Shown: piece by piece, positions 35,278 through 43,971 of the stretch | Position numbering within the stretch: the first letter of the stretch is position 1 | How the letters are laid out: each line of letters opens with the position of its first letter | From: Alteribacillus sp. YIM 98480 | GTDB lineage: Bacteria > Bacillota > Bacilli > Bacillales > Marinococcaceae | Direction: 5' to 3' | Length of the DNA: 64,000 nt | NCBI RefSeq assembly: GCF_009765375.1 | Contig: NZ_VTOK01000002.1 | Location: 62,001 to 126,000, forward strand | The notes under the pieces: generated by a model | Seen by the model: the letters and a program-made list of their open reading frames with translations, nothing else | What the model was told of the DNA's origin: nothing | Database searches by the model: none | Position numbers and translations under genes: made by a program

Positions 35278-35304
35278 AGTCACTCTGAGAAGAGTGGCTT
35301 TTTT
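35278..35304 (+). terminator. Terminator
   Basis: AAGTCACTCT pairs with AGAGTGGCTT around GAGA, then a T run. Confidence 0.85.
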
Positions 35305-35348
35305 ATTTGGATTTTTAAATTATATGAGTAAAAGGAGAAATGATAAAT

Positions 35349-35561
35349 ATGATTACCAAGAAAGATGTGTTCTATTGTTACGATGCAAAATTAGCGAAAT
35401 TTTTGAAGGACAAAGGAGTGTATTCTTTGACAACGGCAATTAACCCAGCGTCCAAAAATATGTTTACAATGTTCGTTTCAACGGATGAAATGCAAGAGTA
35501 TATAAAAGAGTTTAAAGAAATGCGTACAGCAGAGGAAGTTGAGGATGAAGAGAATAAATAA
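35349..35561 (+). CDS. Small DUF5659-like phage protein
   Basis: A 70-residue protein (DVFYCYDAKLAKFLKDKGV; MFTMFVSTDEMQEYIKEF) with the layout of DUF5659. ATG 35349 after AAAGGAG. Unknown role. Confidence 0.55.
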   Translation: MITKKDVFYCYDAKLAKFLKDKGVYSLTTAINPASKNMFTMFVSTDEMQEYIKEFKEMRTAEEVEDEENK

Positions 35562-35577
35562 TCAGGAGTGGATACCC

Positions 35578-35766
35578 ATGAATCAAAAAGAATTTATAAG
35601 CAAAATGAATGAATATCATTATATAATGAATGAGTGTAATAGGCGGTTAAATGCACTAATAATAAAATGTAATGTTGCTGAAAGTGATTATAATGCATTT
35701 AGAAATAGGTTGATGTGTGATAGTACAATTAGTTGCAAAATAAATGAGTTGAGCAACAATGAGTAA
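35578..35766 (+). CDS. Small phage protein (62 residues)
   Basis: ATG 35578 has CAGGAG nine bases upstream; MNQKEFISKMNEYHYIMNEC and onward. It overlaps the HNH gene start by eight bases. Unknown. Confidence 0.5.
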   Translation: MNQKEFISKMNEYHYIMNECNRRLNALIIKCNVAESDYNAFRNRLMCDSTISCKINELSNNE

Positions 35767-36283
35767 ATCGAAAAAGAGAAAGTCTATGAGAAATGGTTAT
35801 GTAACTGTTTATTGCCCAGATCATCCTAAAGCTTCTAAGGACGGTTATGTATATGAACATGTTTATATAATGGAGAAGTTATTAGGTAGATACATAAAGG
35901 ATAATGAGCATGTACATCATCAAGACTTAAATAATCTAAATAATAATCCTGAAAATTTACTTTGTTTGTCACATGGTCAGCATACAAAGTTACATAACTT
36001 TTTTAGGAAGAATGATTTATATGATGTATTGAAAGCAACTGGTGAAGAAGGTTATCAAGTAAAAGAGTGTGCTTATTGTCAAGATTATTTGATTGCAAAT
36101 GATAAGTTTTGTGATAATGAATGTCATGATAAATATAGAGTAGAGAATAAAAAGAATAGACCGAGTAAAGAAGAAATTGAAGCTTTATTAAAGGATTATA
36201 ATAAAGTTGAAATTGGACGGATGTATGGAGTACATAGAAGCACAATAAATAATTGGTTAAGAGAATATGAAGAAGCTAATTAA
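35759..36283 (+). CDS. HNH endonuclease with zinc-finger and HTH tail
   Basis: A 174-residue protein. EHVHHQDLNNLNNNPENLLCL near residue 50 is the HNH (HNH_3) catalytic fold. A CAYCQDYL ... CDNECH zinc site follows near residue 105, and the C-terminus VEIGRMYGVHRSTINNWL is a helix-turn-helix. This composition is typical of free-standing phage homing endonucleases, which here lies beside a tRNA. Confidence 0.85.
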   Translation: MSKSKKRKSMRNGYVTVYCPDHPKASKDGYVYEHVYIMEKLLGRYIKDNEHVHHQDLNNLNNNPENLLCLSHGQHTKLHNFFRKNDLYDVLKATGEEGYQVKECAYCQDYLIANDKFCDNECHDKYRVENKKNRPSKEEIEALLKDYNKVEIGRMYGVHRSTINNWLREYEEAN

Positions 36284-36293
36284 TGGTTTATTA

Positions 36294-36323
36294 AGACTGA
36301 CAGCGTGTCAGTTATTTCTTTTT
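36294..36323 (+). terminator. Terminator just before the phage tRNA
   Basis: ACTGACA pairs with TGTCAGT around GCG, then TATTTCTTTTT. Confidence 0.75.
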
Positions 36324-36399
36324 GGACTTGTAGTCAAATGGTTAAGGCTTTCAGCTCATAACTGAATTATTGCAGGTTCGAATCCTGCCGAGTCCACCA
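36324..36399 (+). tRNA. Phage tRNA with CAU anticodon, probably tRNA-Ile2
   Basis: GGACTTG pairs with CGAGTCC, discriminator A and encoded CCA. The anticodon stem TTCAG/CTGAA carries loop CTCATAA, giving CAU. The loop and the GGAC/GTCC acceptor ends match B. subtilis tRNA-Ile2 (lysidine-modified, reads AUA) better than elongator Met; initiator features are absent. AUA codons are frequent in this AT-rich prophage. Confidence 0.85.
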
Positions 36400-36470
36400 T
36401 GGAAAATGTTATAAAAGTTGCAGGAATTTGGAAGACTTTGCCGAAATTAGTAGGCGAAGGAGATGGTATA

Positions 36471-36995
36471 ATGAGTGAAATTTTAAATTTGTGTGATGAT
36501 ATTTTAAGCAAGTATGATATGAAAAATATTGACATCTCCATGACGGATAAAGATAATTATGCAATGTATTATAACATTGATACAAGTGAAATATTTATCA
36601 ATGTAGAAATTTTGAAACAGGAGTCGATGAGTTTTTTGATTCCGTTTTTAGATTATGCACAGATAATATTTTTACATGAATTAGGTCATGCCTTAGATAA
36701 CGATTTACAGAAAATACATAAAGATAATAAAGAATGCTTTGATGAGTTAAGAATAAATCCTTTTGCAGATAATACAGATGATTTATTATTAAGGATAAAA
36801 AACAATAATATTAAAGCCGAAATTAACGCATGGAATATTGCAGAATCAATAATAGATAAAAGATTGAAAAGAGTTTGCCGTCAAATAAAAAATAAAAGTT
36901 TAAAAACAGATGAAGAAATTCAGCTTTTACAAATGGAGAAAATCAAATTAAAGATTGAAATTGCACAAAATAAAGTTCAGGAAATGAACGAATGA
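36471..36995 (+). CDS. HExxH putative metallopeptidase (phage)
   Basis: A 174-residue protein with IIFLHELGHALDND near residue 88, the HExxH zinc site of ImmA/IrrE- or SprT-like peptidases. ATG 36471 follows GCGAAGGAG; the in-frame ATG 36399 overlaps the CCA end of the tRNA and has no ribosome binding site. No XRE partner adjoins, so repressor cleavage is only one possibility. Confidence 0.7.
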   Translation: MSEILNLCDDILSKYDMKNIDISMTDKDNYAMYYNIDTSEIFINVEILKQESMSFLIPFLDYAQIIFLHELGHALDNDLQKIHKDNKECFDELRINPFADNTDDLLLRIKNNNIKAEINAWNIAESIIDKRLKRVCRQIKNKSLKTDEEIQLLQMEKIKLKIEIAQNKVQEMNE

Positions 36996-37074
36996 AAGAC
37001 ATGGATCTTAAGGTAAGGCTACCCGATGAGATTAAAAGAAAGTTATAAATTCAGTAAAAGTTTGGTGGATATCT

Positions 37075-37722
37075 ATGGATGAATCAAATTATTATCGTAT
37101 AGATGAATTAGAGAATGCAGTAGATTACTTGGAAACAACATTAATATACCTTAAAGATACAGAGCATCCCCATAGGTTCAAATGGTTGATGATAAGTTTG
37201 CATGGTGCATTGTATGGTTTTGGTGTTTTGGCTATAAAAGGAACAGATCCTACTGCAACAGTGTACAAGTCTCTAAATAGATCAATGAAGAAACATGAAA
37301 TTGAAACGGTATATAAAATAACAAAAGAAAAATATGAGTATATGGGGATTGATTATACTGAAGATGATTTAAAAAAGGTTGCTTTACGAGAAAATGGACA
37401 ATTGGAAGGTATATGGTCAATATTAGAAAGAACTCAAATGAAAGAATATATGAATAAAGAATTTGAGAGAAGTAACACTCTTATCCTCACAGACAAACAA
37501 GAGAGTGCGATATCTAAAATGATTGACTATAGAAATCAATTTATGCATTTCATACCAATGGCTATGGGATTTATGGGAGATTATGAAAAAGAAATAGTGA
37601 ATCCTGTACTTGAAGTTATTGAATTTTTGGCATTAGAATCAGGGAATATTTTATATTACCAAAATAGTGAAAATAAAGTTGAACAGATATTTGAAGAGAT
37701 AAACACATTGAAGAGCCAGTAA
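37075..37722 (+). CDS. HEPN-like protein 1 (R-x4-H)
   Basis: A 215-residue alpha-helical protein. YRNQFMHF places R153 and H158 in the R-x4-H motif of HEPN ribonucleases, after an RFKWLMISLHGALYGFG helix near residue 38 that is typical of the first HEPN helix. It opens an accessory block with two more such proteins and could act in defence against other phages. Function is inferred from motif only. Confidence 0.6.
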   Translation: MDESNYYRIDELENAVDYLETTLIYLKDTEHPHRFKWLMISLHGALYGFGVLAIKGTDPTATVYKSLNRSMKKHEIETVYKITKEKYEYMGIDYTEDDLKKVALRENGQLEGIWSILERTQMKEYMNKEFERSNTLILTDKQESAISKMIDYRNQFMHFIPMAMGFMGDYEKEIVNPVLEVIEFLALESGNILYYQNSENKVEQIFEEINTLKSQ

Positions 37723-37733
37723 TAAACTGGCTT

Positions 37734-38357
37734 TTATTGTGAACTTTTATAATTAAATATATCTAATAGAAGATTTTCCACTACATTAAGGAATTCAATA
37801 CAAGCGTTGGATTCAAGCTTTATCTTATCATTATCGATGTAAAATCCGGGCAGCTTTTCAATTTTATCTTTTAATGTTGTATCACTTTTACTTAACTCGC
37901 CATTGTTGTGAATTATTTTATTTCTGACGTCTTGGTAACTTGTTACTTTCTCCCAAAGCTGGTTATCAATTTTAATACCAGCAATTTTATTTAGATAGAG
38001 TCTGTATTTATCAATACCTTTGCCTTTTAAATCATTTATTATAATAGGGCTTGTACTATTATCTTCATGCACCTTACATCGGTCAAACATTCTTTTTTCT
38101 AGGAAAGAATAGATAGTAACAAATAATGAATTTCTGTGCGTCTGAGCATATGTAACTCTATAAGAATACCATTCATCGATGTAAAACTCATAATATTCTT
38201 CTTGCTCTTCTTCAGAATATTGAGAGGCTTCTTGCTCAAATTCTTGTAATTTCTTTTTTAAATTATTTTCGATTAATTCTGCGTAATCTTTAAAGTCATT
38301 TATTGGATAGGTAATATAAAAGTAATTGCGAATTGAGCTTATTTTATTGTTTGTCAT
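37734..38357 (-). CDS. HEPN-like protein 2 (R-x4-H), opposite strand
   Basis: A 207-residue helical protein with QDVRNKIIHNNGELS; R145 and H150 make the R-x4-H motif, and RNSLFVTIYSFLEKRMFDR near residue 78 looks like the preceding HEPN helix. It is the only long minus-strand gene between the attachment site and the tape measure, convergent with HEPN-like 1. AAGGGG precedes the start. An own promoter is needed, as expected of a gene expressed in the lysogen. Confidence 0.68.
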   Translation of the reverse strand: MTNNKISSIRNYFYITYPINDFKDYAELIENNLKKKLQEFEQEASQYSEEEQEEYYEFYIDEWYSYRVTYAQTHRNSLFVTIYSFLEKRMFDRCKVHEDNSTSPIIINDLKGKGIDKYRLYLNKIAGIKIDNQLWEKVTSYQDVRNKIIHNNGELSKSDTTLKDKIEKLPGFYIDNDKIKLESNACIEFLNVVENLLLDIFNYKSSQ

Positions 38358-38504
38358 TATTAATCCCCTTGTAGGATTATAATGGATACTTTTGTCAAAT
38401 GTAAAGTGAGGTGAAAATAGTCCCGCAATCTTCTATAACAAATACCACCTTCAAGGTAAGCTATGGTAAAATAATACAAAGCTTTTTGAAGGAGTTTGTT
38501 ATTA

Positions 38505-39365
38505 ATGAGCAATGGTAATCATAATGAAGAGTTCCGTAAAATTATGCAAGAAATAGCAGCAAAGGCATATCCAAGCCAACAAGTAATAAATCAAATCTTA
38601 GAACATCAAAGACAATGGGAAAAAGTCACTAAATCATTTGTTCAGCAAGTTGGTAGTCAGGTTAGAAGCGCTATTGAGTCATTGAAGCCTAATCTAACCA
38701 GGATTGTTGAATTGGCTAATCAAGCTGCTCTTACCCTTGAAGAATTTGAAGAAGAATTAGCTAAGTTGAATTACCCTCCTCTCTCATTACATATGAGCGC
38801 TGTTTATATTAAACTACTTCGAGATGAAATTAAAAGTGCAGAAAATGAAAAAGAAGCAGAGCAAATTTTAGATGAATTTATTGTTAACTTATATGATAAT
38901 GAACATTTAGATGAATGTTTAGACATGTGGAAATCGTTTGAATGGTTGCAAGAAAGATATATTATTATTGAACAAATCATTCAAGCTCATAAACAAGGAT
39001 TATATTATTTATCAACTCTTGCTGTATTCCCACAAATTGAAGGTATTTTAGCTGAGTTGTTTCCAGAAAAGAGAGAAAAGAATGGTAAGTTTTCAACACG
39101 GTGTATTAAAGAATCATTTAGAGAAATTTTAGCAGTGGAAAATGACAGGTTAGATCAAATGTGGGATAAATATTACGTTGATAACTTACTTGAAGGTTTT
39201 AAACATTTAGAGCCAATACAATATTTAAGTAGACATGCTTTAGCTCATGGTGCTGATTACAGCTATGGAACGCAAGTAAACTCAACAAAAAGTATTATGA
39301 TCATGGAATATTTATTCACAAAAATTGAAATGTACTTTATAAACAACCTAGAAGATAATTCTTGA
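38505..39365 (+). CDS. HEPN-like protein 3 (R-x4-H)
   Basis: A 286-residue protein. The C-terminal part reads LSTLAVFPQIEGILAE then LSRHALAHGADYSYG; R243 and H248 form R-x4-H in the RHxxxHG style seen in HEPN/abortive-infection proteins. The N-terminal third is helical. ATG 38505 with GAAGGAG ten bases upstream is preferred to TTG 38496. It diverges from HEPN-like 2 and is followed by a single-pass membrane protein. Confidence 0.62.
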   Translation: MSNGNHNEEFRKIMQEIAAKAYPSQQVINQILEHQRQWEKVTKSFVQQVGSQVRSAIESLKPNLTRIVELANQAALTLEEFEEELAKLNYPPLSLHMSAVYIKLLRDEIKSAENEKEAEQILDEFIVNLYDNEHLDECLDMWKSFEWLQERYIIIEQIIQAHKQGLYYLSTLAVFPQIEGILAELFPEKREKNGKFSTRCIKESFREILAVENDRLDQMWDKYYVDNLLEGFKHLEPIQYLSRHALAHGADYSYGTQVNSTKSIMIMEYLFTKIEMYFINNLEDNS

Positions 39366-39411
39366 TAATATGACCTATTCCTTCTAACATTAACTTGTTG
39401 GGAGGTAGTAC

Positions 39412-39885
39412 ATGGAAATAAATATCACTGCTGATTACATTCAAGGTTTAATTACTGGTGTAGCTGTTCCAGTAATATTGTTTATTATTTATCATTTCTT
39501 CATAGATAAACCTAAGCTGAACATCCAGTTTATTGAGCGTTCTTTACATTCATTTATAGGTATAAGTGATGGTATTGGTGGATATAAAATAGTCGATGAA
39601 CAAGTAACTGAAGATAAAATTATGTATCATCTTTACTTAAAAATAGCTTTAAATAATACAGGTAAAAGGAAATTATCAGTCCAATCAATTTATATCAAGG
39701 ATGATAAATTAAACAAACCCATACAATTAACTGATGAAGTAATTGATTTATTTGATGGTGATACCAAAATAAAAGAATTTAAAATATTTCTATCAAGTGA
39801 AGAATTTGAATGTATTGAGGAAAATAATTATGAGCTAATTGCTATAGATCACAAAAACAATAAAATAAAAATGGAAAAGAATTAA
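39412..39885 (+). CDS. Single-pass membrane protein next to HEPN-like 3
   Basis: A 157-residue protein with one N-terminal helix (LITGVAVPVILFIIYHFFI) and a beta-rich domain. GGGAGGTAG precedes the ATG. Its place after the HEPN gene suggests a partner in the same accessory unit; unproven. Confidence 0.55.
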   Translation: MEINITADYIQGLITGVAVPVILFIIYHFFIDKPKLNIQFIERSLHSFIGISDGIGGYKIVDEQVTEDKIMYHLYLKIALNNTGKRKLSVQSIYIKDDKLNKPIQLTDEVIDLFDGDTKIKEFKIFLSSEEFECIEENNYELIAIDHKNNKIKMEKN

Positions 39886-39903
39886 CTCAAAAGGGGTGCG
39901 GAT

Positions 39904-40365
39904 ATGGGAAGTAAATTTGAAAGGAGAAGGAAAGAGCAAGAGAACTATAAAAAAGCACAAGAAATGTTTGAGAAGTACAAAAAAACGTTAGAGAAGGAAA
40001 AAGAATTATCCCCTCCTAAACCAGCAGAGAAAATTGATTTAACTGAGAATAGTTTTATTAGCAAGTGTTTAAATACTATCAAGACAATTAGGCGTTATAA
40101 ACATAATAGTAAAACCACTAATGAACTGATTGATAGGCGGTTAAAATTAATTAATAGTACTCAGTCTTATGAAAACCCAGAAAGTATAGTAACATTAGAT
40201 TTGAGTGATGTTCTAATTCCGAAAAAGGTATTAATGCTTATAGGTGAAGTCTATAATCATTCTGAGACTAGTAAACAAACTAAAGATCTAGTACGTTTTG
40301 AGCTTAATAAGTTACTTGGTTCAGAATATGATATAAAGGGTTTTTTAGATGATCCGATGTTTTAG
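39904..40365 (+). CDS. Basic helical phage protein of unknown function
   Basis: A 153-residue protein with a very charged N-terminal helix (KFERRRKEQENYKKAQEMFE) and a globular end with EVYNHSETSKQTKDL. AAGGGG lies upstream. It ends the accessory block and is followed by a terminator. Confidence 0.55.
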   Translation: MGSKFERRRKEQENYKKAQEMFEKYKKTLEKEKELSPPKPAEKIDLTENSFISKCLNTIKTIRRYKHNSKTTNELIDRRLKLINSTQSYENPESIVTLDLSDVLIPKKVLMLIGEVYNHSETSKQTKDLVRFELNKLLGSEYDIKGFLDDPMF

Positions 40366-40369
40366 TATT

Positions 40370-40397
40370 GTCATCCGAATGATGGATGGCTTTTTGT
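40370..40397 (+). terminator. Terminator closing the accessory block
   Basis: GTCATCC pairs with GGATGGC around GAATGAT, then TTTTTG. Confidence 0.75.
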
Positions 40398-40413
40398 TTT
40401 GTCAAGTGATTTT

Positions 40414-40559
40414 GCTTTACAGTTATCTGTGGTGGAAATAAATAATGTGGATATAAAATTTTAAGATGAGTGTAAGGTGAAATGGCTTTACAAAAATGTG
40501 AGGATTTTGGGAAAGTGTGTATTGAATTTTCAATATGGTGTAAAGTGTTTTTGCTTTAC
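40414..40559. repeat. Spaced GCTTTAC / GTGTAARGTG repeats before terS
   Basis: GCTTTAC occurs at 40414, 40485 and 40553, and GTGTAAGGTG/GTGTAAAGTG at 40470 and 40538, giving a period of about 68-71 bases. The last pair forms the hairpin GTAAAG/CTTTAC. A candidate packaging (pac) or regulator site. No gene is visible in 40366-40657. Confidence 0.55.
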
Positions 40560-40657
40560 GGGAAATGCAGTGAAATAAGGGAAAATGAAATATTAGTGAT
40601 TATGGAATAAATAGGGCAAATGAGGTTTCGGATTGTTATAAGAAGGGGGTGAGGTAA

Positions 40658-41104
40658 ATGCTAAAAGAAAGTCATAAAGAAATGATTGAAATGTATTATA
40701 GCGGAATGTACACAGCAAAAGAAATCACAGACAAATACGGCTATGCTGATAGGAAATCTCTGTATGATGTACTAAAGAAACCTGAAGCGAAAGAATATAT
40801 TGAAGAGCTATCTAATGAATCACTCAAGGATGCATTACATACATTCAAAGTTTCATCTAAAGCATTATCAAAGAACATGCTTAAAATTGCTAATGGTGAA
40901 ATTGAAGATACAAAGAAAGTTTATGCTCAATTGCAAGCACTCAATAGTATTCTTGAAAAGGCTGGACTTAATAGTAAAACACTTGTCATTGAAGATAAGA
41001 AAAGCAATGATGATGATTACAATGAGCTTATGGATATGTTAGATAGTAAGGAAGAAGATCAATCTGATAAGCAGCAGGGTGAAAAAGAAAATACAGAAGA
41101 GTAA
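40658..41104 (+). CDS. terS: Terminase small subunit (phBC6A51-like HTH)
   Basis: A 148-residue protein with an N-terminal HTH (GMYTAKEITDKYGYADRKSLYDVLKK), a helical middle likely for oligomerisation and an acidic tail, the layout of small terminases that bind the packaging site. It lies upstream of terL, separated by a recombinase gene. AAGGGGGTGAGG precedes the start. Confidence 0.7.
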   Translation: MLKESHKEMIEMYYSGMYTAKEITDKYGYADRKSLYDVLKKPEAKEYIEELSNESLKDALHTFKVSSKALSKNMLKIANGEIEDTKKVYAQLQALNSILEKAGLNSKTLVIEDKKSNDDDYNELMDMLDSKEEDQSDKQQGEKENTEE

Positions 41105-41126
41105 GCGTTATTTTTTTATTTTCAAA

Positions 41127-41144
41127 CTGTCTAGATAATAATAA
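41127..41144. repeat. 18-bp direct repeat, copy 1
   Basis: CTGTCTAGATAATAATAA, identical to 41214-41231 (87 bases apart). Its right part continues to a palindrome AGATAAT-AATA-ATTATCT (41133-41150). Candidate recombinase or regulator site. Confidence 0.6.
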
Positions 41145-41213
41145 TTATCTTGATAGATGTTATCTTTAATGGTACAATTTACATATAGATTGGAACGATT
41201 AGAGATAATAAAT

Positions 41214-41231
41214 CTGTCTAGATAATAATAA
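41214..41231. repeat. 18-bp direct repeat, copy 2
   Basis: Identical to 41127-41144; ends 22 bases before the tyrosine recombinase start. Confidence 0.6.
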
Positions 41232-41252
41232 AGACGGTTTGGAGGATTAATT

Positions 41253-42098
41253 ATGTTGGATGAATTTCATACTTATATTCAAGGAAAGTCTGATAATACT
41301 ATTCGCACATACTTACAGAGAGTTAGTAAGTTTATTGACTGGCTTAGTGAACAATATGGTGAAGATGATCCTACAAATGTTACAGCATTAGACTTAAAGG
41401 AATTTCAAAAGCAATTAAAAGGATCAGCTTCAACAGTATCTCAATACATGTTTGCTGTTCGTTGTTATTGTGATTTCTTATATGAAAGAGGATACATTGA
41501 GAAAGACATATCAAAGTCAGTTAGAGTTAAGAAAGAAAGTAAAGCTACAGCACCTAAGACTCTAAGTAAGAATGAGTTTAATAAGTTCAGACGTATGATT
41601 CATTCAACAGATAATCCTTTGTATATTGCTATCATTGAACTGCTTATGGCTACTGGAATACGTGTTCATGAATGTACTTCTTTAACAGTGGATGATGTTA
41701 CATTATCACAGAGAAAAGGAAGTATTAAGATTCAAGGGAAAGGTATCAAGGAAAGAGTTATTCCTTTGAACAATGACGCAAGGAAAGCCATATCCAATTA
41801 CTTATTGTATCGAAGAGAAACAGACAGTGATAAACTTTTTATTGGTCAACGTGGTGCAATGAGTGATGATGGAGTTAGGAAATTAATTGATAGGTATAGA
41901 AAGAAAGCAGGTATTAAAAAGAAAGTAACTCCTCATATGTTACGGCATCAATTAGCTACTGAATTAATAAGAAATAAAAAGAAAGATTTGGTTATGGTTA
42001 AAGATATACTTGGTCATTCAAATATTAATACACTTTATGTGTACAGTAAGAGTACAGAAGAGGAACAAGCCGAAGCATTAGAAGACTTATATGAATGA
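41253..42098 (+). CDS. Tyrosine recombinase (XerD-like) inside the packaging region
   Basis: A 281-residue recombinase. An N-terminal SAM-like core-binding domain is followed by a catalytic domain with R137 (TGIRVHE), H228-x2-R231 (HMLRHQL), H255 (LGHSNIN) and a tyrosine at 264 (VYSKS), so the active site is complete. The element already has a serine integrase at its end, so this enzyme probably resolves phage multimers or acts on the repeats just upstream. GGAGG precedes ATG 41253. Confidence 0.92.
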   Translation: MLDEFHTYIQGKSDNTIRTYLQRVSKFIDWLSEQYGEDDPTNVTALDLKEFQKQLKGSASTVSQYMFAVRCYCDFLYERGYIEKDISKSVRVKKESKATAPKTLSKNEFNKFRRMIHSTDNPLYIAIIELLMATGIRVHECTSLTVDDVTLSQRKGSIKIQGKGIKERVIPLNNDARKAISNYLLYRRETDSDKLFIGQRGAMSDDGVRKLIDRYRKKAGIKKKVTPHMLRHQLATELIRNKKKDLVMVKDILGHSNINTLYVYSKSTEEEQAEALEDLYE

Positions 42099-42135
42099 AA
42101 GGCAATCACAAATAGTGGTTGTCTTTTCTTTTTAT
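42099..42135 (+). terminator. Terminator after the tyrosine recombinase
   Basis: GGCAATCAC pairs with GTGGTTGTC, then TTTTCTTTTT. Confidence 0.75.
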
Positions 42136-42177
42136 CTGTAATTCAAATTGGAAAATGAAAAGGGTGGGGGATTCTAA

Positions 42178-42240
42178 TGACAGCAAAGAGTCTCTACAAC
42201 AACACTTCTAAAAAAATCTGCCGTATTTTCTGCCCTTAAA
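42178..42240 (+). CDS. Tiny ORF before terL
   Basis: ATG 42178 after GGGTGGGGG codes 20 residues (MTAKSLYNNTSKKICRIFCP). Only the ribosome binding site supports it; 42241-42324 holds nothing more. Confidence 0.25.
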
Positions 42241-42324
42241 AATTCATATTACATTCATTAATATTACAATCTATAATATTGCCTTACATAACATTAATCA
42301 ATCCAATGAGAAAGGGGTGATACA

Positions 42325-43953
42325 TTGCCAACAAATAAAACAAATCAATCTAATCAACTAAGCAAAAAAGAAAAACAACTCCTTCTTACATATCTAAAGA
42401 AGCATTTTAATCAATCAGAAATAAAACAACTACTCTCATCACATAAAAATAATTTAACTGGTCAAAATGGTTTACGTAAAAAATTAGCAGAATTAGATGT
42501 AGAATATTTTGCACTTGCTTATTTCCCTAAAGTATTTTGGCGTTCATTTGGAAACTTTCAACGAGAATTATTAGATGAACTTGATGAGTTACTACATAAA
42601 GAAGGGCAGCGTTTAATATATGCTGTACCACGTAACCACGGTAAATCCACTATAGTATCATTCTTAACTCCATTACACTTGATTCTCTTCAAGCGTATCC
42701 AATTTGTTTTATTATTATCTGCTTCAGATGATCTTGCTGTTTCACTAATGAATGATATAAAAGCTGAATTAGTATCAAATGATGCAATCATTGAAGATTT
42801 TGGAGAACTAAAGTCATCTGAAAAATGGTCAGCACAAGAGATTTGGTTAAAGAATGATTCTGCAATTATGGCACGTGGTATTCTAGGTACATTAAGAGGT
42901 ATCAAATGGAAAGGTATTCGTCCTGAATTAGTTCTCTGTGATGACATGGTAACTGATGGAATGGTTGAAAGTGAATCAAAGAATGAAAAGGTTAAAAACT
43001 TGTTTAAAGAATCGGTTTTAAATCTGGGTGACTCCTATTCAAACTTTCTCCTAGTCGGTACAACATTAAGTGAAGATGATTTAATATCAGATATTCTTGA
43101 TCCTTCTACAACAGGCTGGAAGAAAGTGAGAAAGCAAGCAGTTACATCATTTAGTGATGCTATTGATTTATGGTCAGAATGGGAATCTTTATATACCAAT
43201 AGGGAAGATGAAGATAGGGAACAAACTGCCCTGTCTTTTTTTAATGCTCATAAAGGGGAAATGTTAAAAGGCACTTCTGTATTATGGTCTGAACGTTGGT
43301 CTTATTACGAATTAATGAAAAAGAAAATAGATGACGGTGAAATATCATTTTGGAAAGAGTTAATGAATGAACCTAAATCAGCGGGTGAATACATATTTCA
43401 AAAGCTTCAGTATTATAAAGAGCTTCCTGAATTATCTGAAATGGATATTGTCATGTACATAGATCCTGCCATTAAAGCAGGAAAAAGAAATGACTTCTCT
43501 GCAATAACTATTTTAGGTGAACATAAGAAAACAAAACAGAAATATGTCATAGATGGCAGTATGCATAAAGTATTGCCGGATGAATTATTTAAAATAGCGG
43601 CAAATAAAATAAATGATATCCCAGTTGACCGCATTGGTTTTGAATCTATACAGGCTCAATCCTATATGAAGACAAAGTTTGAAGAAACTCTGTGGAATAA
43701 CAATATCTATCTGCCTATTATGGGTGTTAACTCTAAAGGCAAGAAAGAATCAAGAATAGAGAGTTTACAGCCTGAAGTCAATGCAGGTGATATTCTCTTT
43801 AACCCTGATAACCATGCATACAATACTCAAATCAAAGACTATTCAAGCAAAAGCAAGTACGATGATTGCCCGGATAGTCTATTTGGTGCTGTTCAAATGC
43901 TCAAGAAGAATAAACGTATTCAGACATTTGACCGCAAAGTATTAGGAATTTAA
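42325..43953 (+). CDS. terL: Terminase large subunit
   Basis: A 542-residue packaging motor. The ATPase domain has the Walker A-like AVPRNHGKST near residue 98 and a Walker B LVLCDDMVTD near residue 208; the nuclease domain starts with YIDPAIKAGKRNDFSAI, whose aspartates bind metal. TTG start after AAAGGGGTGAT. Directly followed by the portal gene. Confidence 0.95.
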   Translation: MPTNKTNQSNQLSKKEKQLLLTYLKKHFNQSEIKQLLSSHKNNLTGQNGLRKKLAELDVEYFALAYFPKVFWRSFGNFQRELLDELDELLHKEGQRLIYAVPRNHGKSTIVSFLTPLHLILFKRIQFVLLLSASDDLAVSLMNDIKAELVSNDAIIEDFGELKSSEKWSAQEIWLKNDSAIMARGILGTLRGIKWKGIRPELVLCDDMVTDGMVESESKNEKVKNLFKESVLNLGDSYSNFLLVGTTLSEDDLISDILDPSTTGWKKVRKQAVTSFSDAIDLWSEWESLYTNREDEDREQTALSFFNAHKGEMLKGTSVLWSERWSYYELMKKKIDDGEISFWKELMNEPKSAGEYIFQKLQYYKELPELSEMDIVMYIDPAIKAGKRNDFSAITILGEHKKTKQKYVIDGSMHKVLPDELFKIAANKINDIPVDRIGFESIQAQSYMKTKFEETLWNNNIYLPIMGVNSKGKKESRIESLQPEVNAGDILFNPDNHAYNTQIKDYSSKSKYDDCPDSLFGAVQMLKKNKRIQTFDRKVLGI

Positions 43954-43971
43954 TAAAAGGAAGGTGATACA

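Noticed and set aside
36399-36470. N-terminal extension of the HExxH gene from ATG 36399
   Set aside because: The ATG uses the last base of the tRNA CCA end and has no ribosome binding site; ATG 36471 has one.
36992-37048. 18-codon ORF MKDMDLKVRLPDEIKRKL
   Set aside because: It looks like the first strand of a ribbon-helix-helix protein but stops before the helices; probably a relic or chance, not a gene.
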